Source: an uncultured Clostridia bacterium
GTDB taxonomy: Bacteria > Bacillota > Clostridia > TANB77 > CAG-465
Direction of reading: 5' to 3'
DNA: 64,000 bases
NCBI GenBank assembly: GCA_944387385.1
Contig: CALXES010000004.1
Location: 1-64,000, forward strand
In this document: piece after piece, positions 39,837 to 48,949 of the stretch
How the letters are laid out: each line of letters opens with the position of its first letter
Position numbering within the stretch: position 1 is the first letter of the stretch
The notes under the pieces: model-generated
Database searches by the model: none
What the model was told of the DNA's origin: nothing
The model's input: the letters and a program-made list of their open reading frames with translations, nothing else
Translations under genes and position numbers: made by a program

Positions 39837-42047
39837 ATGAAAATAGAAGGAAAAGTTGCAACGATTATATTTAAAAATGAAGTAAATAACTGGACTGTTT
39901 TATTAGTAAAACAAAAGGGTGGGTATATAACTTGTGTTGGCGAGACCGATGAAATAGAAGTAGATGATGATTTAGAATTTGAAGGAGAACTAGTATCACA
40001 TAAAGTCTATGGTGAACAGTTTAAGTTTTCGTCATATAAAAAGATACTACCTAAAACTACATCTGCTTTAATAATGTATATAGCGGATAATATATCAGGC
40101 GTTGGAAAAAAAACGGCGAAAAATATTGTTGATACTTTTGGAGAAGAAACAGTAAATGTAATTAGATTTTCAATGGATAAACTGTATGAAATTAAAGGAC
40201 TCAATACGGAAAAGATTGAAAGATTAAATGATTTTTTTAACTCAGAATGGGAAAAATGGAATACAATAGAATTTTTAAGTAAGTTTCAAATATCTACGGT
40301 TATTGCTAATAGAATATATCAGGCTGTTGGAAAGGATACAATTGATATAATAAAAGAAAATCCATATAGTCTTCTTGGATTTGTAAGAGCGTTAAATTTT
40401 AAGATAGTTGATTCTATCGGCAAAAATATTGGAATTGCATTAGATAATCCAGATAGACTAGATAGTGGTGTTATATATGCAATAGATAAGATAACTGAGT
40501 TTGGACATACATGTGTTGAGAAAGAAAATTTAATAAAATATTGTGTTGAGCTTTTAGAAGTTGATGATGCTGAAATATCACAAAGTATTACAAGACTCGT
40601 ATTATCTAACAAATTATATATAGATAAGGTTGATATGCAAGATTTTGTATTTAGGCAAAGTATGTATTTGGCAGAAGAAGATGTAGCCAAAAGTATAATA
40701 GAACATACAAGACAAAGTATTAAAGTAAATGACTTAACAGCTTTAATTTCTAAAGTAAGTAAAAATAATAATATTGAGTTATCACAGGAGCAAAAAAATG
40801 CAATATCAACATGTTTAAATAATATGATATCTATTGTAACTGGTGGACCAGGAACAGGAAAAACTACAATAATAAAATGTATAATAGATATATTAGAAGA
40901 GCAAAAGAAAAATTATGTACTTTGTGCACCTACAGGAAGAGCTGCTAAGAGAATAACTCAAACAACTGGTAAAGAGGCAAAGACCTTACATAGACTTTTA
41001 GAAATATCTAAAATTGATGATAACGATATAGATTTGTTCTATGAGTATCAGGTAAAGCAAGTAGAAGATGAAGTAGTAATAGTCGATGAAGCATCTATGA
41101 TTGATATTATGATGATGAATAATTTAGTAAAAGGAATAAAGCCAAATACACAATTAATAATAGTTGGAGATGTAAATCAATTGCCATCAGTTGGGCCAGG
41201 AAGCGTGTTAAAAGATATAATTTTATCAGATATAGTTCCAACTGTAGAACTTAAGCAAATTTATAGACAAAGTGCAAAAAGTGATATAGTAATGAATGCA
41301 CACAGAGTAAATGAGGGGATATATCCTGAATTTAAAACTAAAGATACAGACTTATTTTTTATTGGTACAAAGACTATTGAGCAAACATTATCTGAAATTT
41401 CTTCTTTAATTACATATAGGCTTGAATCTTATTCTAATTTAGATATATTAAAAGATTTACAGATACTAAGTCCTGTAAAGAAGACAGAACTTGGAACTAT
41501 AGAACTTAATGAAAAGATACAAGAAATTTTAAATCCAAGATCTGAAAATAAGTCAGAAGTTATATATCAATCAAAAGTATTTAGAGAAAAGGATAAAGTT
41601 ATGCAAATTGTAAACAACTATGATAAGAAATATTCAATTGAAGGAAAATTTTTTGAAGGAATATATAATGGAGATATTGGATATATTGATAGTATAGACA
41701 ATGAAAACGAAAAGTTATATGTTAAATTTGATGATGATAGACTAGTGGAATATGATTTTGAAGAATTAGATCAATTAGAGCATTCCTATGCTATTACAAT
41801 ACATAAATCACAGGGCTCAGAATTTGACTATGTTATTTTACCTATTTTTACTGGATATAAAAAACTTCTTACTAGAAATTTATTATATACAGCAATGACA
41901 AGAGCAAAAAAAATGCTAATAATTATTGGTAATAGAAACGTAGTAAATTATATGGTAGATAATCTAGATTCTAAAAATAGAAAGACAGGACTTAAAGAAA
42001 AGCTTGAAAAATTATTATACTTAAATGATAATAAATCAAAAAAATAG
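39837..42047 (+). CDS. recD2: RecD2-type ATP-dependent DNA helicase
   Basis: Superfamily 1B helicase (5'-3') acting in DNA repair and fork maintenance, of the RecD2/YrrC type that works without RecBC. The N-terminal OB-like part (1-80) and helix-hairpin-helix region (GVGKKTAKNIVDTFG near 87; GLNTEKIERL) are family-typical. Helicase motifs are complete: VTGGPGTGKTT (motif I, near 335), APTGRAAKRI (Ia), VIVDEASMID (II, near 417), VGDVNQLPSVGPG (III), LKQIYRQS (IV), and AITIHKSQGSEFD (V/VI region, near 655) plus LYTAMTRAKK. Length of 736 is standard. spoVT follows 58 bases later. Confidence 0.96.
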   Translation: MKIEGKVATIIFKNEVNNWTVLLVKQKGGYITCVGETDEIEVDDDLEFEGELVSHKVYGEQFKFSSYKKILPKTTSALIMYIADNISGVGKKTAKNIVDTFGEETVNVIRFSMDKLYEIKGLNTEKIERLNDFFNSEWEKWNTIEFLSKFQISTVIANRIYQAVGKDTIDIIKENPYSLLGFVRALNFKIVDSIGKNIGIALDNPDRLDSGVIYAIDKITEFGHTCVEKENLIKYCVELLEVDDAEISQSITRLVLSNKLYIDKVDMQDFVFRQSMYLAEEDVAKSIIEHTRQSIKVNDLTALISKVSKNNNIELSQEQKNAISTCLNNMISIVTGGPGTGKTTIIKCIIDILEEQKKNYVLCAPTGRAAKRITQTTGKEAKTLHRLLEISKIDDNDIDLFYEYQVKQVEDEVVIVDEASMIDIMMMNNLVKGIKPNTQLIIVGDVNQLPSVGPGSVLKDIILSDIVPTVELKQIYRQSAKSDIVMNAHRVNEGIYPEFKTKDTDLFFIGTKTIEQTLSEISSLITYRLESYSNLDILKDLQILSPVKKTELGTIELNEKIQEILNPRSENKSEVIYQSKVFREKDKVMQIVNNYDKKYSIEGKFFEGIYNGDIGYIDSIDNENEKLYVKFDDDRLVEYDFEELDQLEHSYAITIHKSQGSEFDYVILPIFTGYKKLLTRNLLYTAMTRAKKMLIIIGNRNVVNYMVDNLDSKNRKTGLKEKLEKLLYLNDNKSKK

Positions 42048-42105
42048 GTATATTATTACTCATTTTTCAAACAATAAATACAGCAATGTATTTTGAGGTG
42101 ATTAA

Positions 42106-42648
42106 ATGAATTATACTAGTATAGTAAAAAGAATAGATAATCTTGGAAGAATAGTTCTTCCAAAAGAAATAAGAAGAAAACTTAAATTAAGAGAGAATGA
42201 TGAAGTTGAAATTATATTAAATGATGAGAGCTCAGTACTACTAAAAAAATATTCGGCTATAACGGAATACGAAAAGGAATGTGTTATACTTGCTAATATA
42301 TTAAATGGATTAATCGAAAATAATAATGTTTTAATTACAGACAATTTTGCTGTGTTAGTGTGTGGAAAAAAGGAAGATGAATATTTAGTTGATAGAAAAT
42401 TATCTAAAAAATTTTTAAATATATTGCAAGATAGAAAGATTTTTACAGAAAAAACAAGCCCGACTTTTGATATACTTGATATGGAGGAGGGAATATATGC
42501 TAAAGCAATAGTTCCAATAATTGTAGACTCAGCAGTATCTGGTTCAGTTGTAATCTTTTCTAGAGACAAAAATACCACAGTAAGAGATAAAGATATAGAT
42601 TTAGTAAAATTTGCTTCGTTATTACTTTCAAGTAAGATAAAAATATAA
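42106..42648 (+). CDS. spoVT: Stage V sporulation protein T
   Basis: Forespore transcription regulator that tunes SigG-dependent genes. Residues 1-50 form an AbrB swapped-hairpin DNA-binding domain (IVKRIDNLGRIVLPKEIRRKLKL, with DEVEIIL after it); the rest (about 58-180) is a GAF-like domain (LITDNFAVLVCGKK, GIYAKAIVPIIVDSAVSGSVVIFS). Length of 180 matches SpoVT rather than the short AbrB. TGAGGTG precedes the ATG. It lies directly after recD2, with no terminator seen between. I see no clear SigG-type promoter, so the regulation is left open. Confidence 0.95.
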   Translation: MNYTSIVKRIDNLGRIVLPKEIRRKLKLRENDEVEIILNDESSVLLKKYSAITEYEKECVILANILNGLIENNNVLITDNFAVLVCGKKEDEYLVDRKLSKKFLNILQDRKIFTEKTSPTFDILDMEEGIYAKAIVPIIVDSAVSGSVVIFSRDKNTTVRDKDIDLVKFASLLLSSKIKI

Positions 42649-42767
42649 ATTTTACATAAATGTTACAAAAAAACTAAAAAAATTTATATTTATATTAAAA
42701 TATTTCTTTTTTTTCTTTGATATGCTAAAATTTAAGTATATAAAATATTGTGAAAGAGTGTTGGTAA

Positions 42768-43976
42768 ATGGAAGAAAGAGTAGAGTTTATTAAAAATAAT
42801 TTAAGTGGAAATAAGGAAGAAGATATTGCATATTTAGGTGCAATGCTTGCTGCTCAAAATAAGGTAGTAGAGGAATCTTTAGCAACAATCGAAGCAATAA
42901 ATACAGTACTTAAGGAATTTAATAATAGTGAAGAAGTAAAAGAAATAGAAGATGAAAAAAATGAAGAAAGTGATGATATAAAAATACAAGAAAATAATGA
43001 AAACCAAGAAGTAAGAAGTAAAGAAGAAAAGGAGATAGATACCCTTATTGATGAGCTTACAAATAATCTTGATAGTGAAAATGTAGATGAATCTTTAAAA
43101 AGTATTGAAGAAATTATTCCTAAAATTGAGAATATATCAAAAACAGACGATGAAAATGTTATATATTGTAGTTTTTCATCAGATTTTGAAAAGATGATTT
43201 TTGAAAATATTTTTGCAAGTGAAAAAGAAGTAAGAAATACACCTTATGCAAATGATGTTGTATATATATTATATTCTGATATATTGTTAAAGAAAAAAAG
43301 ACGTAAAGCTGCTATGGACGCTTTAGATAGGGCTATTTACTGGAATTTTTTAAGTAGAGATGCAAGGTCTAAGAAAATAGATCTATATTTTACAAGAAAA
43401 GAATTTGTAAAATGTCTTGATGCTATTAAAAAATTACAGATGATTTCATATACAGCAAGAGATATTGCAGACTGTTATAATAAATATGCTTATGTGTTTA
43501 ATAGCTTAAAGGATTCAAAATCAGCTTATGCTTTATATAGGCTAAGCTATAGCTATTTTGAAAATCCTAATGTATTAAATGTATTTACTGAACTTGAAAA
43601 GCAGGATCCTACTTTAAAGGAATTATCTGGTGAAGATATAATAAAAATTGCACAAGATAATGAGGTTGAGATTGGACCTAATGCTAAAATTATAAAAGCT
43701 CACAGGGATATTACAACTAAACTTATAGAGATAGGTGCAATTCAGGAAGCAAAAATAATGATACAAAATGATTATGCTATGACTAGAGAAGATGCTATAG
43801 CAAAAATATATGATCAACTTTTAGACTTAGAAAAAAATGAAGAAAATAACAATGAGCAAGAAAATATAGAGGAGAATATAGAAGAAGATGAAGATCATCA
43901 ACAGAAGAAGAAAGTAGCAAAAAAGAAGACATCAACATCTTCTAGTAAAAAAAATAAAAACGCTACAAAAAAATAA
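42768..43976 (+). CDS. TPR-like protein with acidic linker and Lys-rich tail, unknown
   Basis: A 402-residue soluble protein. The N-terminal helix pair (1-50) leads to a Glu/Asp/Asn-rich linker (about 52-100), then a mainly helical middle (about 130-300) with repeat-like pairs (AMDALDRAIYWNFL, CLDAIKKLQMISYT, SAYALYRLSYSYF) that suggests TPR-like helical repeats. The C-terminus is acidic (ENNNEQENIEENIEED), then strongly basic (KKKVAKKKTSTSSSKKNK), which could bind nucleic acid or the ribosome. GAAAGAG lies before the ATG. It ends at a terminator. Family not recognised. A role as scaffold or nucleic-acid-associated protein is inference. Confidence 0.82.
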   Translation: MEERVEFIKNNLSGNKEEDIAYLGAMLAAQNKVVEESLATIEAINTVLKEFNNSEEVKEIEDEKNEESDDIKIQENNENQEVRSKEEKEIDTLIDELTNNLDSENVDESLKSIEEIIPKIENISKTDDENVIYCSFSSDFEKMIFENIFASEKEVRNTPYANDVVYILYSDILLKKKRRKAAMDALDRAIYWNFLSRDARSKKIDLYFTRKEFVKCLDAIKKLQMISYTARDIADCYNKYAYVFNSLKDSKSAYALYRLSYSYFENPNVLNVFTELEKQDPTLKELSGEDIIKIAQDNEVEIGPNAKIIKAHRDITTKLIEIGAIQEAKIMIQNDYAMTREDAIAKIYDQLLDLEKNEENNNEQENIEENIEEDEDHQQKKKVAKKKTSTSSSKKNKNATKK

Positions 43977-43987
43977 TTATGATAATG

Positions 43988-44013
43988 GAGATGATTTTAA
44001 TCATCTCTTTTTT
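43988..44013 (+). terminator. Terminator of the TPR-like gene
   Basis: A 9-bp perfect stem (GAGATGATT, 43988-43996, and AATCATCTC, 43999-44007) with a tight TT loop is followed by a T run. Confidence 0.88.
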
Positions 44014-44033
44014 CTTTGAAAGGAGATACATAT

Positions 44034-44963
44034 ATGTACTATTTTATTAATAATAATAAGTTTATTAATACAAATAAAATTGATTTAACTAGACGAAATG
44101 TTGTTATACTTAATTTTGAAGACTTTGAAAAAGAGTATAAAGACTTAAATATAAAAGATGAATGTTATTTTTTGTGTAAGGATGAGCAAAAAAGATTTTC
44201 TAATAGATTTGAAATATATGAAGATTTTTGTTTTTCTAGTTTAGAAATTTTAAATTTATCTACGGGTAAAAGAAGTACTAGTAAAGTTATTTTTATATTA
44301 AAGAATAATTTATTTATAGCGATAATTCTTCAAGATTCATTAAGATTTCTTGAAGATATATTAAGAGAATCACTTAAGATTAATGTAGAAAACTTGACAT
44401 TAGAAAGATATATATCTGTTATTTTCAATCATTTGGTAGATGGTAGCGATGAAATAATGTCAAAATATGAAGATAAGATATTAAATCTAGAGAATAAAAT
44501 TATTAGTAATAATAATCAATCAGATGTGAATAATCAGATATTTAAAATAAAAAGACAATTATCATATTACTTAAAATATTATAAATCTTTAAATAGATTT
44601 ATTGATTTAATTGAAGACAATTATGATACTATATCTAATAACTCTGAATGCAGACATATAGAAATTTTCAGTTTAAGGATAGATAGATTTATAAGTGATA
44701 TTGAATATTTACTGGATGCACTTATACATATTCAAGATTTATATACAACGTCTTTAGATTATAGTTTAAATAATATAATGAAAGTATTTACTGTGGTTAC
44801 TACAATTTTTTTACCACTTACTTTGATAACTGGGTGGTATGGCATGAATTTTAAAAATATGCCTGAGCTTGCTTGGAAGTATGGATATATTGGAGTAATA
44901 GTATTTAGTTTTATTGTTCTTTTACTTTGTATTATATTCTTTAAGAGAAAAAAGTTACTTTAG
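44034..44963 (+). CDS. CorA-family magnesium/divalent cation transporter
   Basis: Pentameric cation channel of the CorA family. Residues 1-235 form the cytoplasmic funnel with long helices. Two C-terminal membrane spans carry the signature GMN in WYGMNF (near 275) at the end of TM1, followed by a short outside loop and TM2, ending in a Lys tail (FFKRKKLL). Length of 309 is normal. ATG 44034 follows AGGAG, so the frame from 44016 is not used. It follows a terminator closely without a clear promoter and is 9 bases before the MBOAT gene, so it may be the first gene of that operon. Expected role is magnesium uptake. Confidence 0.93.
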   Translation: MYYFINNNKFINTNKIDLTRRNVVILNFEDFEKEYKDLNIKDECYFLCKDEQKRFSNRFEIYEDFCFSSLEILNLSTGKRSTSKVIFILKNNLFIAIILQDSLRFLEDILRESLKINVENLTLERYISVIFNHLVDGSDEIMSKYEDKILNLENKIISNNNQSDVNNQIFKIKRQLSYYLKYYKSLNRFIDLIEDNYDTISNNSECRHIEIFSLRIDRFISDIEYLLDALIHIQDLYTTSLDYSLNNIMKVFTVVTTIFLPLTLITGWYGMNFKNMPELAWKYGYIGVIVFSFIVLLLCIIFFKRKKLL

Positions 44964-44972
44964 GAGGAATTT

Positions 44973-46364
44973 ATGGTATTTTCTAGTTTAACGTTTTTAT
45001 TTTATTTTTTACCGATAGTATTATTATTATATTATATAGTTCCAAAAAAACTTAGGAATTTAATTTTATTTATATCTTCTTTAGTTTTTTATTTTATTGG
45101 CGAACCTAAATATGGAATAGTTATGATAATTTCTATATTATCTACTTATTTACATGGTATATTTATGGACAAGTACAAAAAACATAAAAAGAAATTTTTA
45201 GTATCAGCTATAGTAATTAGTTTATTGTTTTTGATATATTTTAAATACACAGATTTTATAATTGAATATATAAATACAATTTTTAACAGAATATTTGATT
45301 TATTAAATTTAACTTTACCTATAGGAATATCATTTTATACATTTAAAATGATAAGTTATATAGTTGATGTATATAACGACAAGGTAAAAGTGCAAAAAAA
45401 CTTTTTAAATTTAGCAACATATGTTTCTTTATTTCCTCAACTTATGGCTGGACCTATAGTTAGATACTCAACTATTGAAAATGAATTAGAAAATAGAAAT
45501 CATACTTTTTCTGGTTTTTCAAATGGCGTTATGAGATTTATAATTGGTCTTGCAAAAAAAGTATTAATTGCAGACGTTTTAAGCGATTTGATTGGAAATT
45601 TTAATAGTTGCACAGAAAAAACAGTTTTATTTTATTGGATTTATGCAATAGCAACAACATTACAAATTTATTTTGATTTTTCAGGATATTCGGATATGGC
45701 GATTGGTCTTGGAAAAATGTTTGGATTTAATTTTCCAGAGAACTTTAACTATCCATATATTTCAAAAAGTATTACTGAGTTTTGGAGAAGGTGGCATATG
45801 ACCCTTGGAACTTGGTTTAGAGATTATGTATATATTCCATTGGGCGGAAATAGGGTTGGAAAAATTAAATGGCTTAGAAATATTTTAATAGTTTGGATAT
45901 TAACAGGACTTTGGCATGGCGCAGCATGGAATTTTATATTATGGGGACTTTTGTATGGAATTCTTCTTATGATAGAAAAACTTGGTCTTTTGAAAATTTT
46001 AGATAAACTACCATCTTTTTTATCTAGGACATATGTGATGTTTATTACACTTGTTGGATTTATTTTATTTAGTGGTGTAGGAGTAAATGAAATTTTAGAA
46101 AATTTAGGAGGGCTATTTGGTATAGGTACAAGTAGTCTAGTAAACAAAGAGAGTATATATTATTTAATAAGTTATGCTTTAGTGCTAATAATAGCGATTA
46201 TAGCATCAACACCAATTTTAAAAAATATTTTCTTAAAATTAAAAGAAAAAGTGCCAAAAGTTATAAATATACTGGAGCCAATAGTATTATCTATATTACT
46301 AATAATATGCACTAGCTATTTAGTTGATGGATCTTTTAATCCATTCTTGTATTTTAGATTTTAG
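44973..46364 (+). CDS. MBOAT-family O-acyltransferase (AlgI-like)
   Basis: A membrane-bound O-acyltransferase of 463 residues with about ten spans, of the AlgI/DltB branch. It takes acyl groups from a cytoplasmic donor and passes them across the membrane to polysaccharide modification enzymes. The catalytic region is visible: FWRRWHMTLGTWFRDYVYIPLGG (near 270-292) and the invariant His in LTGLWHGAAWNF (near 311). The ATG follows TAGGAGGAA. A DHHW/AlgX-like gene follows 12 bases later and an SGNH hydrolase gene lies convergent, which together form a typical O-acetylation set. DltB is unlikely because dltA, dltC and dltD are absent. Confidence 0.93.
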   Translation: MVFSSLTFLFYFLPIVLLLYYIVPKKLRNLILFISSLVFYFIGEPKYGIVMIISILSTYLHGIFMDKYKKHKKKFLVSAIVISLLFLIYFKYTDFIIEYINTIFNRIFDLLNLTLPIGISFYTFKMISYIVDVYNDKVKVQKNFLNLATYVSLFPQLMAGPIVRYSTIENELENRNHTFSGFSNGVMRFIIGLAKKVLIADVLSDLIGNFNSCTEKTVLFYWIYAIATTLQIYFDFSGYSDMAIGLGKMFGFNFPENFNYPYISKSITEFWRRWHMTLGTWFRDYVYIPLGGNRVGKIKWLRNILIVWILTGLWHGAAWNFILWGLLYGILLMIEKLGLLKILDKLPSFLSRTYVMFITLVGFILFSGVGVNEILENLGGLFGIGTSSLVNKESIYYLISYALVLIIAIIASTPILKNIFLKLKEKVPKVINILEPIVLSILLIICTSYLVDGSFNPFLYFRF

Positions 46365-46376
46365 GAGGAATATTTT

Positions 46377-47483
46377 ATGAGTGAAAAACAAAAAGACATT
46401 ACTATAACTATATTATTTATAGTAACTATAATAGGTGTATTTTTAGCTAACTTATTAATAAAAGATAATGATATATCTATTTCTGAAAGACGAAAACTTG
46501 CGAAATTTCCTAAAATTACGTTAGATAGTATTTTTAAAGAGCCACTTAGTAATTCTATTGAGGAATATGCTATGGATCAATTTATATTAAGAGATGAATT
46601 TAGGAGTATAAAAACATTTGTAAAACTTAATATATTAAATCAAAAAGATAATAATGAGTTATTGGAAATTAATAATAATATATATAAAATGTTGTATCCA
46701 CTAAATGAAAATTCAGTAGTAAATGTTGCTAATAAGATAAATAATATATATAATACTTATCTTAATGATAGTTTTAATGTATATTATTCTATTGTGCCAG
46801 ACAAAAATTATTATATAGATGATAACTCTTTATACTTAAAACTAGATTATGATAAATTAGAAGATATTATGAGTAGTAATATTAATTCAAACATTAAATA
46901 TATAGATTTATTTGATACTTTAAGTGAAACAGATTACTATATGACAGATACTCATTGGAAGCAAGAAAATATAGTAAAAGTTGTAGAAAAAATTGCAACT
47001 CAAATGGGATTTTTAGATAGATTATCTTTAGAATACGAAAAAAAAGAATATGATGATTTTTATGGAACATATTACGGGCAACTAGGAAAAGAACTTATTC
47101 CAGATAAGATATATTATTTAACAAATAATACTATAGATAGTGCTGTTACCTATAATTATGAAACAAATAGAGAAGCTAAAATATATGATATTGAAAAGGC
47201 AGATTCATCAATGGATAAATATGATTTATTTTTATCTGGTGCAACACCAATAATACAGATAAGAAATAAAAATGCAACTACAGATAAAGAGCTAATTATA
47301 TTTAGAGATTCTTTTGGAAGTAGCATATCACCATTGTTTACTGAGGCATATAGTAAAATAACATTAGTAGATATAAGATATATAGCTACAAGTCTAATAT
47401 CAAATTATATAGAATTTAAAAATCAAGATATATTATTTTTATATAGTACACTTGTAATTAATGAAAGTGGATCATTAAAATAG
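46377..47483 (+). CDS. DHHW-family (AlgX/AlgJ-like) membrane-anchored acetyltransferase-like protein
   Basis: A 368-residue protein anchored by one N-terminal segment (about 9-27) with an SGNH-like domain outside. The family name motif is seen as YYMTDTHWKQ (near 187-196), and the nucleophile region as IFRDSFGSSISPLF (near 310), where Asp-Ser is the catalytic site in AlgX-type enzymes. Such proteins move acetyl groups from the MBOAT partner to an exported polysaccharide. The ATG follows TAGGAGGAATATTTT, 12 bases behind the MBOAT gene, so the pair is cotranscribed. The acceptor is unknown; the wall glycan made at 1-7.8 kb is one candidate. Confidence 0.88.
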   Translation: MSEKQKDITITILFIVTIIGVFLANLLIKDNDISISERRKLAKFPKITLDSIFKEPLSNSIEEYAMDQFILRDEFRSIKTFVKLNILNQKDNNELLEINNNIYKMLYPLNENSVVNVANKINNIYNTYLNDSFNVYYSIVPDKNYYIDDNSLYLKLDYDKLEDIMSSNINSNIKYIDLFDTLSETDYYMTDTHWKQENIVKVVEKIATQMGFLDRLSLEYEKKEYDDFYGTYYGQLGKELIPDKIYYLTNNTIDSAVTYNYETNREAKIYDIEKADSSMDKYDLFLSGATPIIQIRNKNATTDKELIIFRDSFGSSISPLFTEAYSKITLVDIRYIATSLISNYIEFKNQDILFLYSTLVINESGSLK

Positions 47484-47510
47484 AGAGGAAATTATTTTCC
47501 TCTCTGTTTA
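47482..47510. terminator. Convergent terminator between the DHHW and SGNH genes
   Basis: A 10-bp perfect stem (47482-47491 with 47496-47505) serves both directions, with short T runs. It touches the stop of both genes. Confidence 0.8.
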
Positions 47511-48293
47511 TATTCCTGAAGCAGTAATCATATTGTTTGCCCATTGTCTATAATAAAAAGGTCTTGGATGTACTCCGTCACTTTCGTAAACTTTTCCATC
47601 TGGACTGTTATTTAATATAAATGAATTATCTATGAATGTAATTCCTCTAGAACCACATAGTTCTTTTAGTCTAGTATTAAATTCCTCTTGGTAATTATAA
47701 GCAGAATTTTTTTCTTTTGCTTCATTGCTTACAGGTAAAACTGAGTTTATACAAATTCTTGTATTAGGTAGAGTAGAGGATAAATAATCTAATACATTTG
47801 AATATGCATTTATATATCCATCTACATTTCCATTCCAGCTTAAAAGATCATTTGCACCGTAAGATAGAAAAAGAACATCAGGTTTATAGTTTAAAACAGG
47901 TCCAATGTCTTCTTTCATATATTGTATTGTTCTTCCTCTGGTCCATATTACACTAGAAGAATCAAGTATTCCATATGCAGTAAGTCCTTCTGCTGTTGAA
48001 TCACCAATTACCATAGCTCTTGCATTTAAAAATTTGTCAGAACAGTTCCCATTAAATGAAGGAGGGGATGTTGTTTCTACTTGCTCTTCATAAAACTCGG
48101 CTTGAATATTATCTTGAGCTAAAAAATTAATATTATTAAAATTTTTATAAGTTGAAACATCAATTTCTATATCTAATTTTTTAGATCTTAGTATAAATAA
48201 TATAAAAAAACCAAACAATATTATACATATAATACCTATAATTAAATATATTAATTTGTCTTGATTGTAATAATCTTTTACACCATTTCTCAT
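47508..48293 (-). CDS. Membrane-anchored SGNH/GDSL hydrolase
   Basis: A 261-residue protein with one N-terminal membrane segment (about 13-36) and an SGNH esterase domain outside. The catalytic blocks are complete: MVIGDSTAEG with Ser99, Gly-Asn in SYGANDLLSW (Asn148), and SDGVHPRP with Asp239 and His242. Substrates are esters such as O-acetylated polysaccharides or lipids. It is convergent with the MBOAT/DHHW pair, so it probably trims or transfers acetyl groups on the same polymer. GAGGTATTTTAT precedes the ATG on the minus strand. PatB-like or esterase activity cannot be told apart by eye. Confidence 0.92.
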   Translation of the reverse strand: MRNGVKDYYNQDKLIYLIIGIICIILFGFFILFILRSKKLDIEIDVSTYKNFNNINFLAQDNIQAEFYEEQVETTSPPSFNGNCSDKFLNARAMVIGDSTAEGLTAYGILDSSSVIWTRGRTIQYMKEDIGPVLNYKPDVLFLSYGANDLLSWNGNVDGYINAYSNVLDYLSSTLPNTRICINSVLPVSNEAKEKNSAYNYQEEFNTRLKELCGSRGITFIDNSFILNNSPDGKVYESDGVHPRPFYYRQWANNMITASGI

Positions 48294-48379
48294 ATAAAAT
48301 ACCTCTATATATATTATAATTAAAATTATATGACATTATAAGTTTATTTTCAACAAGATAAACAAAATTATAACATATA

Positions 48380-48408
48380 TTTACTTAATATATATAATAT
48401 GGTAAAAT
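48380..48408 (+). promoter_or_regulatory. Extended -10 promoter of the small anchored protein gene
   Basis: TTTACT (48380-48385), a 17-base spacer and TGG-TAAAAT with the -10 at 48403-48408. Confidence 0.6.
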
Positions 48409-48428
48409 ACTATTTGTGGAGGTGTAAT

Positions 48429-48914
48429 ATGAAAAATAAAATATTTGTGATTATTTTAGTGATCGTTATTTTAATAGCTGTAGTGGTTATAGGAATAAAT
48501 TTAATTGGAAAAAAAGGTGTAGAAGAAAATGTAGAAGGTTCACTTGAAACTATAATGACAAAGTTATATGAAGGAATACCTGATGATCAAAAACCATATC
48601 TTGCAAATACCGTTGTTACTGCAGATAATACAGAGTATTATTTAGGTACAACAGATATAGAATTTAAAGAGGCATTAGCATCAGAACCTTTAATGAGTTC
48701 TATAGCACACTCAGTTGTTTTAGTTAGACTAAATTCTCAAGAAGATGCAAATTCAGTAAAAGAAAAAATTGAAACTAACATAAATCCAGCAAAATGGATT
48801 TGTGTAGAAGTAGATAGACAAAATGTTAAAGTTGCAAGTAAAGGAGATTTAGTAGTATTAATTATGGATAACGAACTTGCAGATAAAATATTAGAAAATT
48901 TTAACAATTTATAA
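48429..48914 (+). CDS. Membrane-anchored protein, DUF4358-like, unknown
   Basis: A 161-residue protein with one N-terminal membrane segment (about 5-24) and a small outside domain. The pattern, a helix (LETIMTKLYEGIPDD), a variable part, then VVLVRLNSQEDANSVKEKIETN and a strand-helix end GDLVVLIMDNELADKILENF, resembles the DUF4358 family of small secreted or anchored proteins common in Clostridia. I hold this as a likeness only. GGAGGTG precedes ATG 48429; the longer frame from 48399 is not supported. It has its own promoter and a terminator shared with dapL. Function unknown. Confidence 0.75.
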   Translation: MKNKIFVIILVIVILIAVVVIGINLIGKKGVEENVEGSLETIMTKLYEGIPDDQKPYLANTVVTADNTEYYLGTTDIEFKEALASEPLMSSIAHSVVLVRLNSQEDANSVKEKIETNINPAKWICVEVDRQNVKVASKGDLVVLIMDNELADKILENFNNL

Positions 48915-48916
48915 TG

Positions 48917-48949
48917 AATAAGTATCAAGTTTTTCGCTTGATACTTATT
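48917..48949. terminator. Bidirectional terminator between 48429-48914 and dapL
   Basis: A 13-bp perfect stem (AATAAGTATCAAG, 48917-48929, and CTTGATACTTATT, 48937-48949). The T runs are short on both sides. Confidence 0.82.

Noticed and set aside
42649-42767. Sporulation-sigma promoter around spoVT
   Set aside because: No convincing SigG or SigF hexamers at proper spacing were seen in the flanking intergenic DNA.
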